A DNA stretch of 6,374 nucleotides from Paracoccaceae bacterium. Its GTDB lineage: Bacteria > Pseudomonadota > Alphaproteobacteria > Rhodobacterales > Rhodobacteraceae. The stretch lies in NCBI GenBank assembly GCA_024742655.1, contig JANSYB010000145.1, forward strand, positions 1 through 6,374, given 5' to 3'. This document shows, in pieces, positions 1 through 5,653 of the stretch; position 1 is the stretch's first letter; each line of letters opens with the position of its first letter. The notes under the pieces are model-generated. The model did not search any database and was not told where the DNA came from. It saw only the letters and a list, made by a program, of their open reading frames with translations. The position numbers and the translations under genes were made by a program.

Positions 1-177
1 CTCGTAATCGGCAGCGAACGCGGCGCAGGCCGTCTCCAGCCAGTCAAGATCGTTCTGCAGCGCCTCGGCGTCCTCACTTTCGTAGAGATCGGTGAGGTCC
101 CATTCCGGCAGATCGCCCAGGTTGTCGCTGCCCGAGGTGGCATTGGCGTCGAGAACGGGCGTGGGAAGATGGAACAT
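1..177 (-). CDS. pepF: M3 family oligoendopeptidase F, N-terminal part (cut by window edge)
   Basis: Only the first 59 residues are present; the gene runs off the left edge, so the zinc-binding HEXXH catalytic domain is outside the window. The visible part starts MFHLPTPVLDAN and contains LPEWDLTDLY at about residues 23-32, followed by an acidic helical stretch ending AAFAADYE. From memory of the family, this 'LPEWDLTDLY...AAFAADYEG' pattern is the usual N-terminus of alphaproteobacterial oligoendopeptidase F, a cytoplasmic zinc metallopeptidase that cleaves short peptides. The start at 177 is supported by an AGGAGA Shine-Dalgarno site at 183-188, 5 nt upstream. The gene lies 78 bp downstream of the ligase on the same strand and has its own possible promoter, so it is probably a separate transcription unit. 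Family assignment is firm; the enzyme being intact is not verifiable here. Confidence 0.85.
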   Translation of the reverse strand, partial: MFHLPTPVLDANATSGSDNLGDLPEWDLTDLYESEDAEALQNDLDWLETACAAFAADYE

Positions 178-208
178 GCGTGTCTCCTGCTGGTATGTGG
201 CTTGCCCA

Positions 209-237
209 CACATAGGGTCCGGGGCAGGCAGGCTCAA
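209..237 (-). promoter_or_regulatory. Candidate sigma-70-type promoter for the oligoendopeptidase gene
   Basis: On the minus strand a TTGAGC hexamer (232-237) is followed after exactly 17 nt by TATGTG (209-214), a fair match to the housekeeping -35/-10 pattern. It lies in the 78-bp gap between the ligase stop and the oligoendopeptidase start, and would give a short leader that includes the AGGAGA site at 183-188. TATGTG/CACATA also forms a weak inverted repeat (194-199 with 209-214) that could be an operator or chance. This is pattern matching only. Confidence 0.35.
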
Positions 238-255
238 GGCATCACTTGGGCCCAC

Positions 256-1848
256 TCAGCCGTATTGGGCAAGAAGGGCGCGCAGATCATCCATCGTGTT
301 GGCCTCGTTCACGGGCTTGTCATGCCGCCAGCGTTTCATGCGTGGAAACCGCAGGGCGACGCCGGATTTGTGGCGCGGGCTTTCGTGGATCCCTTCAAAG
401 GCGATCTCGAAGACGTGCTCGGGCCTGACCTGCCGCACCGGGCCGAAGCGTTGCAGGGTGTTGCGGCGCACCCATTGGGTGATCTTGCGGAACTCGTCAT
501 CGGTCAGCCCGGAATAGGCCTTGGCAAAGGGGACGAGGTCGTTGCCGTCGCGCACGGCAAAGGTGAAATCGGTGAAGAGGTTGGCGCGCCGGCCATGCCC
601 TTGCTGGGCATAGATCATCACCGCGTCGATTGTCAGCGGATCAAGCTTCCATTTCCACCAGTCGCCTTTCTTGCGGCCGGCGTGATAGGCGCTGGCGCGG
701 CGTTTGAGCATCAGCCCCTCGGCGCGGGCGTCCCGCGCGGTGCTGCGCGTCTGGCCAAGCTCGGACCACGTGGTGACGGGCACAAGCGGTGACGGCCGCA
801 CCGTGGCGGCGTCCGGCAGGTCGTTCAACAGCGCCTCGAGGGCCGTACGGCGCGCCTCGAACGGGGTGTTACGCAGGTCACGCCCCGCCTGCTCCAGCAG
901 GTCATAGGCCAGCAGGATCACCGGCGCGTCCTTCAGCAGCTTTTTCGGCACGGTTTTACGGCCGATGCGTTTCTGCAGCGCGTTGAAGGGCATCGGCTGT
1001 GCCCCGTCCCAGGCCACGATCTCGCCATCCAGAACGGTGCCATCAGGCAGGAAATCGCGCGCCCGGGCCAGTTCGGGAAAGCGGTCGGTCATCAGTTCCT
1101 CGCCGCGCGACCAGACGAAATGCTCGCCACCGCGCGCGATCAGCTGGCCACGGATGCCGTCCCATTTCCATTCCGCCAGCCAGTCGCGCGGGTCGCCAAG
1201 GGTGTCGGGATCGTCCTCGAGCCCGTGGGCAAGACAGAACGGGTAGGGGCGCGACAGGTCCGCGCCTGCGTCAGGTGCCTCGATCAGCGCGTGCCAGTCG
1301 GTGGTGTCGGGCGTCCAGTCGCCCATCAGGCGGTGGGCCAGTTCCGCCTCGTCGCGCCCGGTGGCCTGCGCCAGGGCACGGGTCATCAGTTTGCGGCTGA
1401 CGCCCACGCGGAACCCGCCGGTCAGCAGCTTGTTGAAGACCAGCCGTTCGGGGGCGGGCATCCTGTCCCAAGCATCCAGCACGGCGGTTTTGCGGGTGGC
1501 CTCGCCCGCCTGGTCAAGCGCGCGCAGCCGCGCGATCCAGTCGGTCAGGCTGTCGCCATGCGCCTGCGTGTGCGGCGGCAGGACCAGCGCGATCGTTTCG
1601 GCCAGATCGCCCACGATCGGATAGCTTTCCTCGAACAGCCACAGCGGGATGCCGGCGCGCTCGGCCGCCCATTCGCGCAGGCGCGTGGTGGTGATCGCGC
1701 GTTTGGGGCGGCGCCCCGAAAACAGCGCCACGCACCACAGCCTGTCCGCCTCGGGCGCCTCCTGGAAATAGCGGGCAAGGGCCGTGATCTTCACGGTGGT
1801 TTTCGTGCTCTGGTCGATGGCGGCGTAAAGGGCGGTGAAGCGTTTCAT
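256..1848 (-). CDS. ATP-dependent DNA ligase, 'cisplatin damage response' ligase family
   Basis: This 530-residue ATP-dependent DNA ligase seals nicks through a lysyl-AMP intermediate. Residues 1-190 or so form the DNA-binding N-terminal ligase domain, with the block FNKLLTGGFRVGVSRKLM at 138-155. The adenylation domain follows: motif I is EWKWDG with nucleophile Lys228, motif III is DGEIVAW at 274-280, motif IIIa is AYDLL at 314-318, motif IV is EGLMLK at 377-382, and motif V is WWKWKLD at 397-403. The C-terminal OB-fold ends with a motif VI-like RFPRMKRWR at 500-508. All core motifs look intact. The reading frame is open upstream to 2388, but MKRFTALYAAID at 1848 is the family-like start and forms an ATGA overlap with the exonuclease stop; a GGGGA lies just upstream. 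Family knowledge links this ligase type to a DNA-damage cassette with an exonuclease, a helicase and PdeM; only the exonuclease is adjacent here. It is distinct from the essential NAD-dependent LigA. Confidence 0.93.
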   Translation of the reverse strand: MKRFTALYAAIDQSTKTTVKITALARYFQEAPEADRLWCVALFSGRRPKRAITTTRLREWAAERAGIPLWLFEESYPIVGDLAETIALVLPPHTQAHGDSLTDWIARLRALDQAGEATRKTAVLDAWDRMPAPERLVFNKLLTGGFRVGVSRKLMTRALAQATGRDEAELAHRLMGDWTPDTTDWHALIEAPDAGADLSRPYPFCLAHGLEDDPDTLGDPRDWLAEWKWDGIRGQLIARGGEHFVWSRGEELMTDRFPELARARDFLPDGTVLDGEIVAWDGAQPMPFNALQKRIGRKTVPKKLLKDAPVILLAYDLLEQAGRDLRNTPFEARRTALEALLNDLPDAATVRPSPLVPVTTWSELGQTRSTARDARAEGLMLKRRASAYHAGRKKGDWWKWKLDPLTIDAVMIYAQQGHGRRANLFTDFTFAVRDGNDLVPFAKAYSGLTDDEFRKITQWVRRNTLQRFGPVRQVRPEHVFEIAFEGIHESPRHKSGVALRFPRMKRWRHDKPVNEANTMDDLRALLAQYG

Positions 1849-2849
1849 GCGCCATCCCCGTCCTGATCGAGGGTTTCGCCGGTGAATTCCGTCGGCACGA
1901 CCTGCGCGTTGAGGCCCTGTTCGGTCAGCCAGCGGGCAAAAATGTCGGTATAGCCGTGGGTGGCATAGATGTTTTCGGCCCCGGTCTGCGCGATGGCATC
2001 GTTCAGCCCGGCCCAGTCGGCATGATCCGACAGCACGAACCCGCGGTCCACCGCGCGCCGCCGCCGCACCCCGCGCAGCCGCATCCATCCGCTGGCAAAG
2101 CCGGTCGAGGCAGGGCGAAACCGGCGCGACCACGTGCTGCCGAGCGCGCCGGGCGGCGCAAGGACCAGCGCGCCGGGATGATCCGCGGCCTTCAGATCGG
2201 GCGTGACGTGGACCGTATCCGGCAGGGGAATGCCCTGCGCACGCAGCACCGCGTTCGTGTTCTCGACCGCGCCGTGGGTCAGGATCGGGCCGAGGCCCGG
2301 ATCCAGCAGGGACAGCACCCGCTGCGCCTTGCCCAGCGAATAGGCGCCCAGCAGGCTGAACCGGCCCTCGGCCGCGTTGGCTGCCCACCAGCCGTTGATC
2401 TCATTCGCCACCGTCACCTCGTCCGGCCAGGTAAAGACCGGCAGGCCAAAGGTGCATTCGGTGATGAAGCTGTGACAGCGCACCGGCTCGAACGGCTCCG
2501 ACAGGCGGTCGGGGGTGGTCTTGTAATCGCCCGAGACGACCCAGACCTCGCCGCCGACCTCCACCCTGATCTGGGCGGAGCCGGGCACGTGTCCGGCCGG
2601 GTGGAAGGATACTGTCGCCCCGCCGATCCTCCGGGTTTCGGCGTAGCGCGCCGTGTCCAGCGTGATCTCGCCCAGCCGGTGGCGCATGACCGGGGCGGCG
2701 GCCTGGGTGCACAGGTAACGCGCGTGTCCGGGCCGGGCATGGTCGGCATGACCATGCGTGATCAGCGCCCGGTCCACGGGGCGCCACGGGTCGATATGGA
2801 AATCCCCCGCCGGGCAATAGATGCCACTGGATGTGAACGTCAGAACCAT
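1845..2849 (-). CDS. Ligase-associated DNA exonuclease (metallo-beta-lactamase/beta-CASP fold)
   Basis: This 334-residue protein resembles the ligase-associated DNA damage response exonucleases, which are SNM1/Artemis-like nucleases. The metal-binding HxHxDH motif is HGHADH (His32, His34, Asp36, His37), the next ligand is His87 in HPAGHVPGS, and Asp108 lies in VSGDYK. Beta-CASP features follow: ECTFGLP at 131-137, THGAVE at 191-196, LSDHADW at 273-279 (His276) and ATHG at 296-299. The N-terminal block YCPAGDFHIDPWRPVDRA at 11-28 is typical of the family. The TGA stop overlaps the ligase ATG in an ATGA junction, so the two are almost certainly co-transcribed and translationally coupled; presumably the exonuclease trims DNA ends before sealing. 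The ATG at 2849 has no recognisable Shine-Dalgarno sequence but gives the expected N-terminus, with no better start upstream. All metal ligands appear present. Enzyme class is confident; the physiological substrate is inferred. Confidence 0.92.
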   Translation of the reverse strand: MVLTFTSSGIYCPAGDFHIDPWRPVDRALITHGHADHARPGHARYLCTQAAAPVMRHRLGEITLDTARYAETRRIGGATVSFHPAGHVPGSAQIRVEVGGEVWVVSGDYKTTPDRLSEPFEPVRCHSFITECTFGLPVFTWPDEVTVANEINGWWAANAAEGRFSLLGAYSLGKAQRVLSLLDPGLGPILTHGAVENTNAVLRAQGIPLPDTVHVTPDLKAADHPGALVLAPPGALGSTWSRRFRPASTGFASGWMRLRGVRRRRAVDRGFVLSDHADWAGLNDAIAQTGAENIYATHGYTDIFARWLTEQGLNAQVVPTEFTGETLDQDGDGA

Positions 2850-2855
2850 GAGGCA

Positions 2856-2861
2856 AGCATA
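2856..2861 (-). promoter_or_regulatory. Possible -10 element giving a leaderless exonuclease-ligase mRNA
   Basis: On the minus strand TATGCT (2856-2861) lies only 6 nt upstream of the exonuclease ATG, so transcription would begin at or next to the start codon. No Shine-Dalgarno sequence precedes that ATG, which fits a leaderless transcript. The -35 region at 17-nt spacing reads CTGGTC and is poor, so this is a weak prediction. Confidence 0.22.
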
Positions 2862-2888
2862 GCCCGTAAGCCCCGCGCGACCAGCCTC

Positions 2889-2916
2889 TTGCGGTGCCGG
2901 ATGTGGCCGCTATCCT
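2889..2916 (+). promoter_or_regulatory. Candidate promoter for the FAH-family gene
   Basis: TTGCGG (2889-2894) is followed after 16 nt by TATCCT (2911-2916), a reasonable housekeeping-type promoter. The predicted transcript start near 2923 leaves a short leader containing the AAGGGGGA ribosome-binding site at 2928-2935, 5 nt before the ATG at 2941. It lies in the 91-bp divergent gap shared with the exonuclease-ligase operon. Confidence 0.4.
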
Positions 2917-2940
2917 GCGGGAAACGCAAGGGGGATCTCG

Positions 2941-3771
2941 ATGAAATTTGTTCGTTACGGTGAACCGGGGCAGGAATGCCCGGGCCTTCTGGATGACGCG
3001 GGTCGGGTCAGGGATCTCACCGGGGTCATCACCGACCTGTCCGGCCCGGTGCTGGGGGCCTTGCCACGGCTGGAGCCCGAGGGCCTGCCCCTGGTCGAGG
3101 GGCAGCCAAGGCTGGGTCCGCCGGTGGGGCAGGTGGGCAAGTTCATCGGGATCGGCCTGAACTATTCCGACCACGCCGCCGAGGCCGGCCTGCCCGTGCC
3201 CGCCGAACCCATCGTGTTCATGAAGGCGACGTCATGCATTTGCGGCGCGGACGATGACGTGATCCTGCCGCGCGGCTCCACCCACGGGGATTGGGAGGTC
3301 GAACTGGGCGTCGTGATCGGCAAGCCCGCCGCCTATGTGTCCCAGGCCGAGGCGCTGGATCACGTGGCGGGATATTGTATCGTGAACGATGTCTCGGAAC
3401 GGCATTTCCAGATGCACCGCTCGGGCCAGTGGACCAAGGGGAAAAGTGCCGACACGTTCGGCCCCATCGGGCCGTGGCTGGTGACACCCGACGAGGTGCC
3501 CGACCCGCAGGCGCTCGACCTGGCGCTGGATCTCAACGGCGAACGTATGCAGACCGGCACCACCGCCACGATGATTTTCACCGTGGCCCAGATCATCGCG
3601 CATCTGAGCGAGTTGATGAGCCTGCAGCCCGGTGACGTGATCGCCACCGGCACACCGCCCGGCGTCGGCATGGGGATGAAACCTACGCGATACCTTGCCG
3701 CTGGAGATGTGATGGAATTGACGGTGAGCGGGCTGGGCCGTCAGCGTCAGACCGTACGCGCCGCGGGCTAG
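2941..3771 (+). CDS. Fumarylacetoacetate hydrolase (FAH) family protein
   Basis: This 276-residue protein is a complete FAH-superfamily enzyme of the short bacterial type. These divalent-metal enzymes hydrolyse, isomerise or decarboxylate 2,4-dioxo-type acids. The catalytic domain begins near residue 68 (FIGIGLNYSDHA at 68-79). Likely metal ligands are Glu119 and Glu121 in DWEVELGVVIG and Asp150 in IVNDVSER. Other family blocks are FMKATSCICG at 93-102, GQWTKGKSADTFGPIGPW at 162-179 and TGTPPGVGMG at 236-245. The sequence most resembles members annotated as 2,4-diketo-3-deoxy-L-fuconate/rhamnonate hydrolase or, often wrongly, ureidoglycolate lyase; no sugar or aromatic catabolism gene is nearby, so the substrate stays open. 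The start has a strong AAGGGGGA site 5 nt upstream. Its last 89 nt, including the stop, are also coding on the opposite strand for the tail of the neighbouring hydrolase. The C-terminus itself (GLGRQRQTV) is normal for the family, so this gene is the conserved partner in the overlap. Confidence 0.9.
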   Translation: MKFVRYGEPGQECPGLLDDAGRVRDLTGVITDLSGPVLGALPRLEPEGLPLVEGQPRLGPPVGQVGKFIGIGLNYSDHAAEAGLPVPAEPIVFMKATSCICGADDDVILPRGSTHGDWEVELGVVIGKPAAYVSQAEALDHVAGYCIVNDVSERHFQMHRSGQWTKGKSADTFGPIGPWLVTPDEVPDPQALDLALDLNGERMQTGTTATMIFTVAQIIAHLSELMSLQPGDVIATGTPPGVGMGMKPTRYLAAGDVMELTVSGLGRQRQTVRAAG

Positions 3772-4711
3772 GCCCGGAACCGGCGTCGTCAAAGAAGCCG
3801 GCGATCTGGCCGAACAGCCGCGTGCGCATGTCGCGGCTTTCCATCAGCACCTCGTGCCGCCCGCCGGGCACGACATGCGATGCGATGCCGGGCCAGCGCT
3901 CGAGCCGGGTTTCGATGCGCGTGACATCCACGATATCCTCGTCGCTGCCGTAAAAGGTGAAACAGGGCAGGTCGGGCGAGGGACGCCGCGACAGTTCCAG
4001 CGTGTCTTTCAGCGCCTCGTGCAGCCAGCGCAGGCTGGGCCCGCCAAGGGCCAGTTCGGGATGTTCCGTCACCTGACGCACCATGTAGTCATACATGTCA
4101 CGGTCGCCGGTCAGGCGGTTGGTCTCGAACGGTTCGGTCAGGACATAACTGCCCGTCGTCGTGCCCGGGGCGTATTTGTGGCACAGCCCGACGCGCCGGC
4201 TGCTCCAGGAAAGCGACCAGGCGACAGGGCGCAGCGCGGTGGAAATCTTGATCCCCCACATCGGCCCCGAAAAGGCGCAGGCCGCCACCGGCATATCGCG
4301 CGTCAGCGCACGCAGCCCGATCGCTCCGCCCATGGAATGCGCCAGCAAATACCACGGCTTGGGCAGGTTCAGCGCCGCGGCCGACTCGACCAGCGCGTCC
4401 ACATCCTGCTGATAATCCGAGAAATGCAGGACATGCCCCGGCATCGCGTCGTCGATCAGCCGGTCGGCCAGACCCTGCCCGCGCCAGTCGATCGTCAGCG
4501 TGTTCAGGCCGGCCGCGGCCAGATCGGCGGCGGCACGGCCGTATTTCTCGACATACTCGGTGCGTCCGGGGAACACGAATACCGTTCCCCTCGCGCCGGC
4601 GACCTGCCACAGCCCCGCGCGCAGGCGCACGCCATCGCGCGCGCGCAGCCAGAAGGCGCGCCCGCCCTCGGGCCCGTCGGCCACCCCGGTATGCAGAGGT
4701 GCGTTGTCCAT
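3683..4711 (-). CDS. PldB-like alpha/beta hydrolase (putative lysophospholipase/monoacylglycerol lipase)
   Basis: A 342-residue alpha/beta hydrolase of the serine aminopeptidase S33/lysophospholipase PldB group. The block FVFPGRTEYVEKYGR (45-59) carries the strand and oxyanion region. The nucleophile elbow is AHSMGG with Ser126, the acid is probably Asp259 (or Asp257) in YGSDEDIVD, and the catalytic His is His286 in PGGRHEVLME. These residues indicate an active esterase or lipase. No signal peptide is visible, so it is probably cytoplasmic. The start overlaps the SCP2 stop as TGATG with no clear ribosome-binding site, pointing to reinitiation after SCP2 translation. The conserved fold ends near GFFDDA (305-310); the last 32 residues are Ser/Pro/Arg-rich and, from residue 314, antisense to the FAH gene. 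That tail looks like read-through past a lost stop, or a frameshift or base-call error near 3775. Substrate is inferred from family and the SCP2 neighbour; a general carboxylesterase is possible. Confidence 0.88.
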   Translation of the reverse strand: MDNAPLHTGVADGPEGGRAFWLRARDGVRLRAGLWQVAGARGTVFVFPGRTEYVEKYGRAAADLAAAGLNTLTIDWRGQGLADRLIDDAMPGHVLHFSDYQQDVDALVESAAALNLPKPWYLLAHSMGGAIGLRALTRDMPVAACAFSGPMWGIKISTALRPVAWSLSWSSRRVGLCHKYAPGTTTGSYVLTEPFETNRLTGDRDMYDYMVRQVTEHPELALGGPSLRWLHEALKDTLELSRRPSPDLPCFTFYGSDEDIVDVTRIETRLERWPGIASHVVPGGRHEVLMESRDMRTRLFGQIAGFFDDAGSGPSPRRVRSDADGPARSPSIPSHLQRQGIA

Positions 4712-4998
4712 CAGGCCAGTGCGCTGCCCAGTTTCATCGCCATTCCCATGTCGCCGTCCACGCTCAGCTTGCCCGACATGAACGCGGCTGTCGGATCCAG
4801 ATCCCCTTCGAGGATGGACTGGAACGTATCGGCATCCGCGCTGAGCGTCACGTCGGTGTCGTCGTCGCCCGCGCGCGCGCCGTCACTGTCCATGACAATG
4901 GCGCCTTCGCCCTCGATGACGAACTTGGCGCTGCCGTCGAAGCTGCCGCTGATTTTCCCGTTCAACGCCTCGACTGCAGCCGTGATCACATCACTCAT
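4711..4998 (-). CDS. SCP2 sterol-binding (sterol carrier) domain protein
   Basis: A 95-residue single-domain SCP2 protein. The C-terminal signature SILEGDLDPTAAFMSGKLSV (61-80) followed by DGDMGMAMKL is diagnostic of the family, and the N-terminal half has the expected alternating strands (AKFVIEGEGAIVMDSDG, 24-40) followed by TLSADADTF (51-59). SCP2 domains have a hydrophobic tunnel that binds fatty acyl chains, lysolipids or sterols; in bacteria the ligand is seldom known and is probably fatty-acid derived. The protein is cytosolic with no signal peptide. The frame is open upstream to 5127, but the ATG at 4998 is chosen because of the strong GGAGGA site 6-7 nt before it and because it gives the normal domain length. 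It is the first gene of a coupled pair with the alpha/beta hydrolase (one-base overlap, TGATG), which suggests it presents or receives the hydrolase's lipid substrate or product. Confidence 0.92.
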   Translation of the reverse strand: MSDVITAAVEALNGKISGSFDGSAKFVIEGEGAIVMDSDGARAGDDDTDVTLSADADTFQSILEGDLDPTAAFMSGKLSVDGDMGMAMKLGSALA

Positions 4999-5004
4999 AT
5001 ATCT

Positions 5005-5010
5005 TCCTCC
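5005..5010 (-). promoter_or_regulatory. Ribosome-binding site fixing the SCP2 start
   Basis: On the minus strand GGAGGA sits 6 nt before the ATG at 4998 (GGAGG core 7 nt away). It is the strongest Shine-Dalgarno site in the window and rules in this start over the 43-residue-longer open frame beginning at 5127, whose extra residues do not resemble SCP2 proteins. Confidence 0.8.
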
Positions 5011-5020
5011 AGTTTTGATA

Positions 5021-5044
5021 CGCCGGGGGCTATGATTCCCGGCG
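5021..5044. repeat. Perfect 7-bp inverted repeat in the SCP2/TPR divergent intergenic region, next to a GANTC site
   Basis: CGCCGGG (5021-5027) and CCCGGCG (5038-5044) are exact inverted copies separated by 10 nt. The GANTC site GATTC (5034-5038) lies mostly in the spacer and shares one base with the right arm. GANTC is the recognition sequence of the alphaproteobacterial CcrM methyltransferase. The repeat is placed between two divergent genes, where a dimeric regulator could act on both, or it may form a GC-rich RNA hairpin in the leader of the SCP2 transcript. No poly-T tract follows on either strand, so it is not a terminator. Function is unproven. Confidence 0.55.
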
Positions 5045-5065
5045 CAGTGCGCTACATTCATCCCC

Positions 5066-5094
5066 GTTATGGGCACACAAAACCGTATCCTCAA
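5066..5094 (-). promoter_or_regulatory. Candidate promoter for the SCP2-hydrolase operon
   Basis: On the minus strand TTGAGG (5089-5094) and CATAAC (5066-5071) are separated by 17 nt. Transcription would begin near 5059, giving a leader of about 60 nt that contains the inverted repeat at 5021-5044 and the GGAGGA site. The element lies over the first codons of the divergent TPR gene, so the two directions might interfere. Moderate motif quality only. Confidence 0.27.
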
Positions 5095-5629
5095 TCGTAT
5101 CGTCGCGGCACTTCTGGCGACAGTCATGTTTTCCTTACCTTTGGCGGCAGAGGAAGGGCGGCTTGAGCGGTTGTTCGCTCAATTGCAGGAGGCCGACCCG
5201 GCCGATGCGCGGCGAATCTCCGGCGAGATCGAGCTGGAACTGTCCAAGTCGGGTTCGGCGTCGGCCGACCTTCTGCTGAAACGCGGATCGGATGCGCTGG
5301 AGGCCGGGGATGTGGAGACCGCGATCGAGCATCTGACCGCGCTGACCGACCACGCACCGGATTTCGCCGAAGGCTGGCACATGCGCGCGATGGCCTATGC
5401 CGAGGCGGAGCTTTTCGGCCCGGCCGTGGCCGACCTTGAGCGTGCATTGTCAATTGAGCCGCGCCACTATCACGCCATCGCCAGTCTTGGCGGCATTCTC
5501 GCGCAGGTCGACCGGCCCGACATGGCAAAACGCGCCTTCGAGGAGGTGCTGGCCATTTATCCCGGTTACCAGGACGTCATCGAGGCGCTTGAACATGTCG
5601 AGCGCCAGATCGGCGGCTCGACACTCTAG
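5069..5629 (+). CDS. Exported tetratricopeptide repeat (TPR) protein
   Basis: A 186-residue protein with a clear Sec-type signal peptide: basic start (GTQNRILNR), hydrophobic core IVAALLATVMFSLPL (11-25) and a probable cleavage after LPLAA (residue 27). The mature part is all helical, with about three TPR units near residues 66-99, 100-133 and 134-167, recognisable from patterns such as LLKRGSDALEAGDVETAIEH, WHMRAMAYAEAELFGPAVAD, LERALSIEP and AKRAFEEVLAIYP. TPR arrays bind peptides or protein partners, so a periplasmic scaffold role is likely; no enzyme motif is seen. The ATG at 5069 is kept because it supplies the signal peptide, although no Shine-Dalgarno sequence precedes it; the next Met (residue 20) would destroy the signal. 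The helicase gene follows after 24 bp on the same strand, so the two are probably one transcript. No specific partner can be named from sequence. Confidence 0.85.
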   Translation: MGTQNRILNRIVAALLATVMFSLPLAAEEGRLERLFAQLQEADPADARRISGEIELELSKSGSASADLLLKRGSDALEAGDVETAIEHLTALTDHAPDFAEGWHMRAMAYAEAELFGPAVADLERALSIEPRHYHAIASLGGILAQVDRPDMAKRAFEEVLAIYPGYQDVIEALEHVERQIGGSTL

Positions 5630-5653
5630 CGACCAACGGCAAGGGGAAGGCCC

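Noticed and set aside
194..214. TATGTG/CACATA inverted repeat before the oligoendopeptidase gene
   Set aside because: Only 6 bp per arm and partly explained by the candidate -10 element; too weak to call an operator by itself.
169..792. A 207-residue plus-strand open frame opposite the ligase C-terminus
   Set aside because: The composition and position mark it as the complement of the ligase OB-fold coding sequence.
1849..2388. A 180-residue N-terminal extension of the ligase frame up to an ATG at 2388
   Set aside because: The extension reads through the exonuclease gene in another frame, is Arg/Gly/Ala-rich with no family likeness, and the start at 1848 gives the normal ligase N-terminus with an ATGA overlap.
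1956..2963. A 335-residue plus-strand open frame opposite the exonuclease
   Set aside because: It is a Gly/Arg/Ala-rich shadow of a well-supported gene in high-GC DNA, has no recognisable domain, and would run into the FAH start.
3772..3800. A terminator expected between the convergent FAH and hydrolase genes
   Set aside because: No GC hairpin followed by a T-run is visible on either strand; the genes overlap and leave no spacer.
4634..4650. Short alternating CG run
   Set aside because: It lies within hydrolase coding sequence and is expected from Ala/Arg codons at this GC content; no evidence of a structural role.
3854..5035. A 393-residue plus-strand open frame opposite the hydrolase and SCP2 genes
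   Set aside because: It spans two confidently identified antisense genes, has biased composition and no family motif; a GC-rich shadow frame.
4999..5127. A 43-residue N-terminal extension of SCP2
   Set aside because: The extra residues crossing the divergent TPR start are unlike SCP2 proteins, and a strong GGAGGA site fixes the start at 4998.
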